A program made the position numbers and the translations under genes. Below are positions 17,501 to 23,868 of a stretch of 35,320 bases of DNA, piece by piece. Below the pieces are notes generated by a model, which saw nothing but the letters and a program-made list of their open reading frames with translations, was not told where the DNA came from and did no database searches. How positions within the stretch are numbered: the first letter of the stretch is position 1; each line of letters starts with the position of its first letter. This DNA is from Oxalobacteraceae bacterium (GTDB lineage: Bacteria; Pseudomonadota; Gammaproteobacteria; Burkholderiales; Burkholderiaceae_D), in the NCBI GenBank assembly GCA_021768485.1, contig JAIZVZ010000038.1, positions 1 through 35,320 on the forward strand. Reading direction: 5' to 3'.

Positions 17501-18312
17501 ATGCGGCGCGCGCCGCCGGCATGAACGAATTCATCAGCAAGCCGTTCGATGTGCCGTCGACGATTGCGCTGATCCAGCGCCTGTGCCGCCGGTCCGACCT
17601 GCAGCGCGGCGCAATGGCAGGCGCCGGCGAAAGAACGGTGGAAGCGGGCGGCGCGCCGGCTCCGGCCTTGCCGGCCGCACCGGCAGCCGATTCGCCAGCC
17701 GGTGCGGCGGCGGAGGCCGCGCCGCTCGATTTTGCGCGCGGCATGCAGATATGGTCCGATGAGCATATCTACCGCGACTATCTGCGCCGCTTCATGGACG
17801 GCTACCGCAATGCGGCCGAGCTGATCGCGGCCAGCCTGCATGCCGGCGACCGGCAGGCTGCGGCGGCGCTCGTGCATAAACTGGCCGGGGTCGCCGCCAA
17901 CCTGGCGTTGCTCGGCACGCAGCAGGCGGCCGGCGAAGCGGAGCGCCTGCTCGCTTTCGGCCAGGATGCCATGCCGGCCGTCGAACGTCTGGCCCGGCAA
18001 CTGGCGTTGGCGGTGGCGGCAATCGAGCGTTTTGCGCCGCCCGAGGCCGATGAGGCCGAAGCCGAGGCCGGCAGCCTCGATATGTCGGCCAGCGGGCAGG
18101 CGGCGCGCAAGATGCTGCTCACCAGTCTGATGAAGGCGCTCGATACCGACGATCCGGCGCCGGTCGAGCCGATTCTGGGGGCGCTGGCGTCGCAACTGCA
18201 TAAAAAAGACCTGGCAGCGATCTGGGCTTGTGTGCGCGGCTTCGATTTCCGCGGCGCCGAAGGCGTCGTCAGGCAGCTTGCCGCGCAAAATAATATTATT
18301 TTGGGGGAGTGA
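14599..18312 (+). CDS. Hybrid sensor histidine kinase (sensor-PAS-HisKA-HATPase-REC-REC-HPt)
   Basis: A 1237-residue membrane kinase. TM1 lies near residues 18-38 and TM2 near 298-320, bracketing a periplasmic PDC/dCache-like sensor (AIVVLDAHGTIVAAS, REYFKRA). A PAS domain spans about 350-465. HisKA has FLANMSHEIRSPLN with phospho-His499. The HATPase holds NLISNAVKFT, DTGIGIAP and GGTGLGLAI. Two receiver domains follow with phospho-Asp785 (LDWKMPGMDG) and Asp929 (MDVQMPVMDG), then an HPt domain with His1093 (VHKLAG). This is a complete BarA-like phosphorelay chain. The start ATG has no strong ribosome-binding site. It overlaps or abuts the HD-GYP regulator gene, its likely partner. Confidence 0.93.
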   Translation: MQIPTVRSIAHQKRREWLLLLAVMLAMACILVFSYLNEVEAHRATESDRLRVLANVIATNVETNLQATDLALEGVIRDFLPGPHGMDRSDDVNRRLSALESAMPGVRAIVVLDAHGTIVAASKRNLLGTDLSGREYFKRARANPDSKTFYISAPFQSLKKEPDLVITASRMVVGPAGQFNGLVVAAIDRAYFASILAPVMYAPDVWAYVVHGDGRQLLNFPENGRSDGVDLNRPGTLFSRHLQSGKTASVISGPVYTTKEQRMMALRTVQPAALHMDRPIVIGLSRSSAAMALPLQSKGLTTLLSFVLLGILGSCALYWMQSRRTYIEALGADLEQKKQEAEERIKYDFALRESEARFRTLIEDAPLAIAILRRGHFEYTNPRYRALHGYGVADDLNGMPWNAMLAPQSRAALGPQQALIDVDSPIEQMFEALGLGKDGALVPVFKTTTRVELADGPATLIFAQDISAQKHAESALLQARDAAEAANRSKADFLANMSHEIRSPLNAILGLAYLLEQARLETDARNMVHKIRASGRTLLGIINDVLDVSKIEAGHMVLEQAPFRLSDVIDSVAAAMGVAAGDKDIDLIIQPPPAEISYVMGDALRLEQVLVNLISNAVKFTQQGKVELRVEVASRDEHKVVLRFCVDDTGIGIAPAHQGEVFSAFMQADSSTTRRFGGTGLGLAICRQLVALMGGEIGLNSTLGQGSQFWFTLPMLPIPDSDFSSAEMVCVEALIADDSAIALHAAGAIAQGLGWQVDAVESGESALSHVRARKGGKLPNVVILDWKMPGMDGLATARAIRESVPAEEWPVVIMATAYSLSELSSRAGVEMVDAILTKPITASGLYNAVIEAQHRRAATVGIPRVLRQTASHGLEGIRVLIVDDSEINREVAQLILREQGAIVELAFDGQAALDWLLAHPDGVDLVLMDVQMPVMDGIEATRRLRQLPQFKDLPVVALTAGAFKSQQDAARAAGMNEFISKPFDVPSTIALIQRLCRRSDLQRGAMAGAGERTVEAGGAPAPALPAAPAADSPAGAAAEAAPLDFARGMQIWSDEHIYRDYLRRFMDGYRNAAELIAASLHAGDRQAAAALVHKLAGVAANLALLGTQQAAGEAERLLAFGQDAMPAVERLARQLALAVAAIERFAPPEADEAEAEAGSLDMSASGQAARKMLLTSLMKALDTDDPAPVEPILGALASQLHKKDLAAIWACVRGFDFRGAEGVVRQLAAQNNIILGE

Positions 18313-18314
18313 AC

Positions 18315-19349
18315 GTGGGTCTTCAAACTATCCTGGTAGTGGACGACGAACCCGGCAATCTGGCCATCATGCGCGACATTCTGGCCGATAGCTATGCCCT
18401 GGTATTTGCGCGCAATGGCCGCGAAACGCTGGCCGCGGTCATCAAGCATAGACCGGTCATGGTGTTGCTGGACGTCGGCCTGCCCGATATCAACGGCTAC
18501 GACCTGTGCCGGCAGATCAAGCAACTCGATCCGAGCGGTGTGATCCAGGTGATTTTTGTGACCGGCTTTACCGATCCTGAACATGAAACGGCCGGCTTCG
18601 ATGCCGGTGGCGTCGATTATCTGGTCAAGCCGGTCTCGCCGCCGGTGGTCAGGGCGCGTGTGGCGGCCCATCTGTCGATGGTGCGCGCAACCGCGCTCGA
18701 GCAAAGCTATCAGGATGCGATCCTGATGCTCGGCCATGCCGGCCACTATAACGATACCGATACCGGCGCCCATATCTGGCGCATGGCCGCTTATGCGGCC
18801 GAACTGGCGCGCGGTTGCGGCTGGGAAGAGGCCGATTGCGCGCGCCTGGAGCTGGCGGCGCCGATGCACGACACCGGCAAGATCGGCATCCCGCAAGCCA
18901 TTTTGCGCAAACCGGGGCCGCTGGACGAGCAGGAATGGGTGATCATGAAAACCCATCCGAAAATCGGCCACGACATCTTGCGCATGAGCGCCGCGCCGGT
19001 ATTTCAGATGGCGGCCGAGATCGCCCTTTATCACCATGAAAAATGGGATGGCAGCGGCTATCCGCACGCCTTGAAGGGCAAGGAGATACCGGAATCGGCG
19101 CGCATCGTTGCGCTGGCCGATGTCTTCGATGCGCTGAGCATGAAGCGTCCTTACAAGGCGCCGTGGCCGTTGCCTGAAGTCATGGATTTCATTCGCGCCG
19201 GATCCGGTTCGCATTTTGATCCCGATGTGATGAAAGTATTTGAAAATTCAATCCCGCGCTTGATGGAAATCCACCGGCGATGGGAACGCGTGAGTGATAA
19301 TTCTGTCCCTGCATCGGCCTTGACGGCCGATTCCGACCTTGGTGCTTGA
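18315..19349 (+). CDS. Response regulator with HD-GYP domain (probable c-di-GMP phosphodiesterase)
   Basis: A 344-residue RpfG-like protein. The receiver domain starts TILVVDDEPGNLAIMRDIL, with phospho-Asp53 in LLDVGLPDINGYDL. The output domain carries HDTGKIGIP (His185-Asp186), MKTHPKIGHDIL, YHHEKWDGSGYP (the GYP triad) and ALADVFDALSMKRPYK. HD-GYP enzymes hydrolyse cyclic di-GMP. I choose GTG 18315, five bases after GGGGGAG; a GTG at 18309 would overlap the kinase stop and sit on the ribosome-binding site. Operon with the hybrid kinase is clear. Output probably links an extracytoplasmic signal to motility or biofilm state. Confidence 0.93.
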   Translation: MGLQTILVVDDEPGNLAIMRDILADSYALVFARNGRETLAAVIKHRPVMVLLDVGLPDINGYDLCRQIKQLDPSGVIQVIFVTGFTDPEHETAGFDAGGVDYLVKPVSPPVVRARVAAHLSMVRATALEQSYQDAILMLGHAGHYNDTDTGAHIWRMAAYAAELARGCGWEEADCARLELAAPMHDTGKIGIPQAILRKPGPLDEQEWVIMKTHPKIGHDILRMSAAPVFQMAAEIALYHHEKWDGSGYPHALKGKEIPESARIVALADVFDALSMKRPYKAPWPLPEVMDFIRAGSGSHFDPDVMKVFENSIPRLMEIHRRWERVSDNSVPASALTADSDLGA

Positions 19350-19369
19350 ACTGCTCACAGGAGAATTTC

Positions 19370-19951
19370 ATGACTGCAAAGAAAATCTTGTTTTTGACCG
19401 GTGATTTTGCTGAGGATTATGAAACCATGGTGCCTTTCCAGGCTTTGCAGATGGTCGGCCATACCGTGCATGCTGTCTGTCCTGGAAAGAAAAGCGGCGA
19501 CAAGGTCAAGACTGCCATCCATGATTTCGAGGGCGACCAGACCTATACCGAAAAGCCCGGCCATTTGTTTGCAATCAATGCCGATTTCGAAGCGGTCGAG
19601 GTCGGCAACTATGATGGCTTGATGATTGCCGGCGGCCGGGCGCCCGAGTATTTGCGTCTTGAGCCGCGCGTGATCGACATCGTGCGCCAGTTTGCGGCCG
19701 CCGGCAAGCCGATCGCCGCCGTCTGCCACGGCGCGCAATTGCTGGCGGCGGCCGACGTCATTCGCGGCAAGACGATCTCGGCCTATCCGGCCTGCGCTCC
19801 CGAGGTCAGGCTGGCCGGCGGAAAATATGCCGAGATCGCCGTCGATCAGGCGGTCACCGATGCCAATTTCGTCACGGCGCCGGCCTGGCCGGCACATCCG
19901 CACTGGCTGGCGCAATTCTTGAAGTTGCTGGGCACCACGATCACACTGTGA
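19370..19951 (+). CDS. DJ-1/PfpI family protein
   Basis: A 193-residue protein of the DJ-1/PfpI fold: KKILFLTGDFAEDYETMVPFQAL carries the conserved acidic residue, and AVCHGAQLLAAADVIRGK holds the nucleophile-elbow Cys-His. Members act as glyoxalase III or protein/nucleotide deglycases on methylglyoxal adducts, or as chaperones. AGGAG lies six bases before the ATG, and the gene starts 20 bp after the HD-GYP stop, so it may be transcribed with the signalling genes. The next gene encodes methylglyoxal-synthase domains, which supports a methylglyoxal-related role by context. Confidence 0.9.
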   Translation: MTAKKILFLTGDFAEDYETMVPFQALQMVGHTVHAVCPGKKSGDKVKTAIHDFEGDQTYTEKPGHLFAINADFEAVEVGNYDGLMIAGGRAPEYLRLEPRVIDIVRQFAAAGKPIAAVCHGAQLLAAADVIRGKTISAYPACAPEVRLAGGKYAEIAVDQAVTDANFVTAPAWPAHPHWLAQFLKLLGTTITL

Positions 19952-20057
19952 GGCTGCTCATTTCATCGGGCGGCATGCCCGCATTGCCCGACCGTGCCGC
20001 CGTACTGTCATTTCCGGGCGAATTTACTTCCACCTCATTTTTTGAAAAGGCGTTCCA

Positions 20058-20972
20058 TTGATTTCTTCTTCCCGCCGGCCTTACCGGATTGGCCTGGCTG
20101 CCAATCGCGCGCATCAGGACGCCACAGATTCGGCGCTGGTGCGCCTGTTGCAAGGTGCCAGCAGCGCAATCGAATTGTTAAAGCCGCATTTTGTCGTCGT
20201 CGGCCGCACGCTCGACGCCATCCAGGGCCATGGTCTGCTGGCCGATTATCAGGGGCTCGAGCGCTTCCCTTACGGCCGCGACGGCGGCTTGATGCGTTTG
20301 GTCTCGCGTGTGGTCGACAGCGATCCGCTGCGTGAACTCGATGCCATCATCTATCTGATCGATCCGGTCGATCCGTCTTCCAATTTTCCTGAAGCGCTGG
20401 CGCTCAAGCGCCAGTGCGTCATCCACGGCAAGCCGTTTCTGTCGACGCTGGCCGGGGCCCGCGAATGGTTCGAGCTCGAGGCCATTGCCACGGGCGCCGC
20501 GCCCGATCCGGCGCTCGATCCGATTTTCGATCTCGGCCAGGAGTCGATCGCCCTGATCGCCCACGACGCCATGAAAGAGCGCATGCTGGCCCTGGTGGAA
20601 CAGCATTTCGCGGTGCTCGATCAATTCGCGATGCGCTGCGCCACCGGCACCACGGGCGGCCTGATCAATGAACTGGCGCAAAAAATAAAGGGCCGCGAGG
20701 CCGGGCGCAACTGGGTCAAACCGTTTTTGAGCGGGCCGCTCGGCGGCGATGCGCAGATCGCAGAGCTGATCCTGGACCGCCAGTGCCGGCGCGTGCTGTT
20801 TCTCGAAGATCCGCATGTGGCACGCCAGCACGAAGCCGATATCCAGCTGCTGGAACGGGCTGCGCGCACGGTCGGCGATTATGCTTCCTGCAGCGCCGAT
20901 AGCCGTGGCGTCGAGCGTTGGCTAAGCCTGATCGGTCAGCGCGCAGGCTTGGCGGACAAGCATCTGGTCTGA
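20058..20972 (+). CDS. Tandem methylglyoxal synthase-like protein (two MGS domains)
   Basis: A 304-residue protein, about twice the usual size of MgsA (roughly 130-150). The C-terminal domain (about residues 165-295) matches MgsA closely: IALIAHDAMKERMLALVEQH, CATGTTGGLI, LSGPLGGDAQIAELI and FLEDPHVARQHEADIQLL, keeping the equivalents of E. coli His19, Asp20, Asp71, Asp91, His98 and Asp101. The N-terminal domain (about 10-145: RIGLAANRAHQD, ERFPYGRDGGLMRLV, IIYLIDPVDPSSNF) has the same layout but lacks the His98 equivalent and the GGD order, so it is probably inactive or regulatory. The start is TTG 20058, with GAAAAGG seven bases upstream. It lies 106 bp after the DJ-1 gene. Confidence 0.85.
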   Translation: MISSSRRPYRIGLAANRAHQDATDSALVRLLQGASSAIELLKPHFVVVGRTLDAIQGHGLLADYQGLERFPYGRDGGLMRLVSRVVDSDPLRELDAIIYLIDPVDPSSNFPEALALKRQCVIHGKPFLSTLAGAREWFELEAIATGAAPDPALDPIFDLGQESIALIAHDAMKERMLALVEQHFAVLDQFAMRCATGTTGGLINELAQKIKGREAGRNWVKPFLSGPLGGDAQIAELILDRQCRRVLFLEDPHVARQHEADIQLLERAARTVGDYASCSADSRGVERWLSLIGQRAGLADKHLV

Positions 20973-21328
20973 TTCGCAGGCAGTTAATCCTTCAGTTAGC
21001 CATTCCGCTAATTTCTTATCGGGCCGCGCGACCGGGATCGCCTTCACGCGCGCGATGGCCGGTCCGCACGGCCCCGGCAGCCGGTCGGCCGGCATATCCA
21101 TGCGATTGATGGCGTTTCGCCAAGACCGATTATCAACAACGAAAACCGCCTGCGTGCCAGACAGGTATAGGCATGTTTTGCCGCACTTACAATTTGTTAC
21201 AAAGGTTAAGGAGAGCTGCTTTATTCCCGCTCTATTCATGCAATTGGGGCGTGGTTGGCGGCGATATAAATACGCATCGGCCGAAATCGGATCGATGTTA
21301 TTCATTTATATTTTATATGGGAAGTTCC
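20973..21328. other. Intergenic region, 356 bp
   Basis: This gap between the MGS-like gene and the unknown gene at 21329 contains a GC-rich dyad-laden stretch near 21055-21100 and an AT-rich stretch near 21175-21215. AAGGAG occurs at 21209-21214 without a good start behind it. Open frames exist on both strands, but none has a matching start and codon pattern, so no gene is called. Confidence 0.45.
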
Positions 21329-22078
21329 ATGTCTATCTTATCCATCGGCGGATGCGCTTTTTCTCTCGGCTCAATGCTACTTTCAGGAATTTCCCGTGCC
21401 GCGTCGCGTGGACATGAAAGCGAGGCTAACCGCGCCGGCGCCAGCGGCGCCGGCAAATTTTCCGGCGCCATCAACGACGCCCTGGGGCAGCTGGGCGTGC
21501 TTGCCGGCAGCGCCGGCAACATCGACAACAGCGCCGCCGGCAGCGTTCAGGGCAGCCGCGCCAAGAGTGGCGGCGCCGGCAGTACTGCGGCCGACGCCGG
21601 TGTGGCGGCGCCAGATGCGCAATTGGCGCTCAGTACCTTCACACAAAATCTGTTGGCGGCGCTGCAGGCCCAGCGCAGTCAGCGCAATACGGCGGCCGCC
21701 GCCGGTCCGGACGCCGCTGCCGTCGGCGCCGTCGATGCCGGCAGCAGCGTGTCGCCGGCCGCCGGCCATGCACAGCATGCCGGCGCCAGCAAACTCGACA
21801 ACGATTTGCCGCGCCTGCTTCAACAGTTGGCCTCGGCGAGCGCCGCCACCGCGGCATCGGGTCCGCATGGCATCGGTTCGGCAGGCGCCGCAAGCACTCC
21901 GGAAGCAGCGCCGGCGTCGGCCTCGCGCATCGACGCACTGCAAAAGAGTTTCAGCAATCTGCTGGCGGCGGACGGCGCGTCGGCAAGCACGGTCTCGCTG
22001 AGCGGCTTTTTACAGACCTTGTCGGCCAATATGCAGGGCGCGCCGGCCACCGGCAATGTGGTCAAGACGAAAGCGTAG
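21329..22078 (+). CDS. Ala/Ser/Gly-rich hypothetical protein (249 aa)
   Basis: Start ATG 21329 follows GGGAAG closely; ATG 21317 or a longer frame from 21173 are alternatives. The N-terminus MSILSIGGCAFSLGSMLLSG is hydrophobic with a Cys. The body is low-complexity Ala/Ser/Gly (for example GSVQGSRAKSGGAGSTAADAG) with two short amphipathic helices (LSTFTQNLLAALQAQ and DLPRLLQQLASA). The C-terminus (ALQKSFSNLLAADG, LSGFLQTLSANMQG, GNVVKTKA) is more ordered. The layout of repeated short helices in linkers suggests a secreted or surface-associated protein; the family is not recognised. Confidence 0.6.
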   Translation: MSILSIGGCAFSLGSMLLSGISRAASRGHESEANRAGASGAGKFSGAINDALGQLGVLAGSAGNIDNSAAGSVQGSRAKSGGAGSTAADAGVAAPDAQLALSTFTQNLLAALQAQRSQRNTAAAAGPDAAAVGAVDAGSSVSPAAGHAQHAGASKLDNDLPRLLQQLASASAATAASGPHGIGSAGAASTPEAAPASASRIDALQKSFSNLLAADGASASTVSLSGFLQTLSANMQGAPATGNVVKTKA

Positions 22079-22121
22079 CGCCGGAACGCAAAACTGAAAT
22101 GTAAAGACCGTATTTTGACAA

Positions 22122-22160
22122 GCGTCGGCGCACGCGGCCGCGGACGGCGTGCGCCGACGC
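22122..22160. terminator. Bidirectional hairpin between convergent genes
   Basis: GCGTCGGCGCACGC at 22122-22135 pairs perfectly (14 bp) with 22147-22160 around an 11-nt loop. It sits between the end of the Ala-rich gene (22078) and the end of the Do-type protease gene (22164), which face each other. Neither side has a long U-run, although the minus-strand exit reads TTGTCAAAAT. A shared transcription stop is the likely role. Confidence 0.65.
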
Positions 22161-22163
22161 CAC

Positions 22164-23666
22164 TTAGCCGAGCGGCACCGGGACGAAAACCTTGTCGTCG
22201 CCGCGCTGGATCAGAAGCGCCACATGCTCGCGTTCCTTGGCCACCAGTGCCTGCAGCTGCTCGGCCGATTTGACGGCCGTCCCGTTGACGGCGAGGATGA
22301 CGTCGCCGGAGGCAATCCCGGCGCGCGCCGCCGCTCCGCCCACCTGTTCGACCAGCACGCCCGAAGCGAGCCCGCTCTCGCGCCGTTCTTCGGCCGTCAG
22401 CGGTCTTACGGCGACGCCGAGCCGGCCCTGGCGGGCAGGGCTGGCGCGGTTGCTGGCGGTGAGCCGCTTGCCGCCGGCTTCGCTCAGCGTCGCGCTCAGG
22501 CTCAGCTTTTTGCCGCCGCGCCAGATGTCGAAGCGCGCCTTGTCGCCGGGTTTGGCGCCGGCGACCAGTGCCGGCAGGTCGCCCGAACGCGTAATGGCCT
22601 GGCCGTTAAAGGACAGGATCACATCGCCGGGCTCGATGCCGGCGCTGGCGGCCGGACTGCCGGCCAGCACATTCGATACCAGCGCGCCATCGGGTTTTGG
22701 CAGGCCGAAGGAATTCGACAGCGATTGCGTCAAGTCCTGGATCGTCACACCCAATTGCGCATGCACGGCCTTGCCGGTCTTGACGATCTGTTCCTGCACC
22801 CGTAGCGCGACATCGATCGGAATTGCAAACGAGACCCCTTCGTAGCCGCCGGTCTGGCTATAGATTTGCGAATTGATGCCGACTACGGCACCGTTGGCGT
22901 CGAATAGCGGGCCGCCGGAGTTGCCGGGGTTGACGGCGACGTCGGTCTGGATGAAGGGCACAAAACCGTCGCCTGGCAGCGAGCGGCCCTTGGCGCTGAC
23001 GATGCCGGCGGTGGCGCTCTGTTCGAAACCGAAGGGCGAGCCGATCGCCAGCACATAATCGCCGACCCCGAGCTGGGCCGGATTGCCGAGGCTGACGATG
23101 GGCAGGTTGCTGGCGTTGATTTTCAGTACGGCGATATCGGTGGCGGTGTCGCTGCCGAGCACCTTGGCCTTGTATTCGTGGCGGTCGCTGAGTTTGACCG
23201 TGACCGTGTCGGCGTCGCGCACCACATGGGCATTGGTCAGGATCAGGCCGTCGCGGCTGATGATGAAGCCCGAGGCCTGGCCGCGCGTGGGAACGTTGTT
23301 GCGCGGCGCGTTATGGAACTGGAAGCCCGGCAGGCCGCGGAAAAATTGAAAGAAAGGATCGTCCTGCGCATCCGTGTCGTCGCCGTCAAGACGGGCCTTG
23401 CTCATGCCTTCGGTCGTGATGCCGACCACGGCAGGGCCGAAGCGCTGGACGATGGCGCGATAATTCGGGGCGCTGACCGGTCCGATCGGCGCCGGCGCCG
23501 GCGAGGCGGTCGCCGCGGCAGGGCTGACCGGGGTCACGCCGGACGGCGTGCCGTCATCGGCCGAATGGAACCAGTTCGAAGCACTCCAGGCACCGGCTGC
23601 ACCGGCCAGCAGCCCGGCCCCGACCAGCGCGGCGACCAGGGTTCGGCGTTTCATGAACTCTTTCAT
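22164..23666 (-). CDS. Do/DegQ-type periplasmic serine protease (trypsin domain plus two PDZ)
   Basis: A 500-residue HtrA-family protein. A signal/anchor (RRTLVAALVGAGLLAGAAGAWS) precedes a trypsin-like domain with triad His147 (LTNAHVV), Asp177 (TDIAVLKI) and Ser250 (NPGNSGGPL). Two PDZ domains follow (GVTIQDLTQSLSNSFGL..SPAASAGIEPGDVIL and RLGVAVRPLTAEERRESGL..RAGIASGDVIL). It degrades or refolds misfolded envelope proteins. AAAGGAG precedes ATG 23666; the frame extends 22 codons further without support. A QseB/PmrA-type box lies about 80 bp upstream, and the two-component genes lie just behind it on the same strand, an arrangement like other envelope-stress modules. Gene name (degP, degQ, mucD) not resolvable. 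Confidence 0.95.
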   Translation of the reverse strand: MKEFMKRRTLVAALVGAGLLAGAAGAWSASNWFHSADDGTPSGVTPVSPAAATASPAPAPIGPVSAPNYRAIVQRFGPAVVGITTEGMSKARLDGDDTDAQDDPFFQFFRGLPGFQFHNAPRNNVPTRGQASGFIISRDGLILTNAHVVRDADTVTVKLSDRHEYKAKVLGSDTATDIAVLKINASNLPIVSLGNPAQLGVGDYVLAIGSPFGFEQSATAGIVSAKGRSLPGDGFVPFIQTDVAVNPGNSGGPLFDANGAVVGINSQIYSQTGGYEGVSFAIPIDVALRVQEQIVKTGKAVHAQLGVTIQDLTQSLSNSFGLPKPDGALVSNVLAGSPAASAGIEPGDVILSFNGQAITRSGDLPALVAGAKPGDKARFDIWRGGKKLSLSATLSEAGGKRLTASNRASPARQGRLGVAVRPLTAEERRESGLASGVLVEQVGGAAARAGIASGDVILAVNGTAVKSAEQLQALVAKEREHVALLIQRGDDKVFVPVPLG

Positions 23667-23743
23667 GCTCTCTCCTTTGCTATGGTTTGGATTGCTATGG
23701 CGCTGGGCGCCATGACATGACGATGCCAGCATAGAAGAGAAGA

Positions 23744-23760
23744 ATTAAGCCACGCTTAAG
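23744..23760 (-). promoter_or_regulatory. QseB/PmrA-type response regulator box upstream of the protease gene
   Basis: On the minus strand 23760-23744 reads CTTAAGCGTGGCTTAAT, a full match to the YTTAAK-N5-YTTAAK direct repeat known for PmrA/QseB regulators (11-bp period). A -10-like TATGCT follows ten bases after the second half-site, the usual spacing for OmpR-family activators. The gene downstream is the Do-type protease. The response regulator at 25181-25852 is the obvious candidate to bind; binding is inference. Confidence 0.6.
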
Positions 23761-23772
23761 AATTCATGAAAG

Positions 23773-23868
23773 GAATTAAGATTATTACGAGTTAAGATTA
23801 TTACGAGTTAAGATTATTACGAGTTAAGATTATTTTGAGTCAAGATTACTGCGGGTTAAGATTATTTC
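23773..23868. repeat. 16-nt tandem repeat array, six units
   Basis: Six head-to-tail 16-nt units run from 23773 to 23868. Units 2 and 3 are identical (GAGTTAAGATTATTAC), unit 1 differs at one base, unit 4 at two, and units 5 and 6 are more diverged. The kinase stop codon (23862-23864) lies inside unit 6. Every unit carries a TTAAG or TCAAG core, the half-site word of the nearby QseB/PmrA-type box, but at 16-bp rather than 11-bp spacing. The array is strikingly AT-rich for this genome. Confidence 0.95.

Noticed and set aside
14704-18288. A 1194-codon open frame antisense to the hybrid kinase
   Set aside because: It mirrors the kinase codon pattern, has no recognisable domain, and the kinase on the other strand has full motif support; long antisense frames are expected at this GC content.
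20922-21305. A 127-codon minus-strand frame in the gap after the MGS-like gene
   Set aside because: It overlaps the end of that gene, has no ribosome-binding site or domain, and its codon bias is uneven along its length.
23773-23868. CRISPR array or plasmid iteron origin
   Set aside because: Units are directly contiguous with no spacers, only 16 nt, and no cas or rep gene is near.
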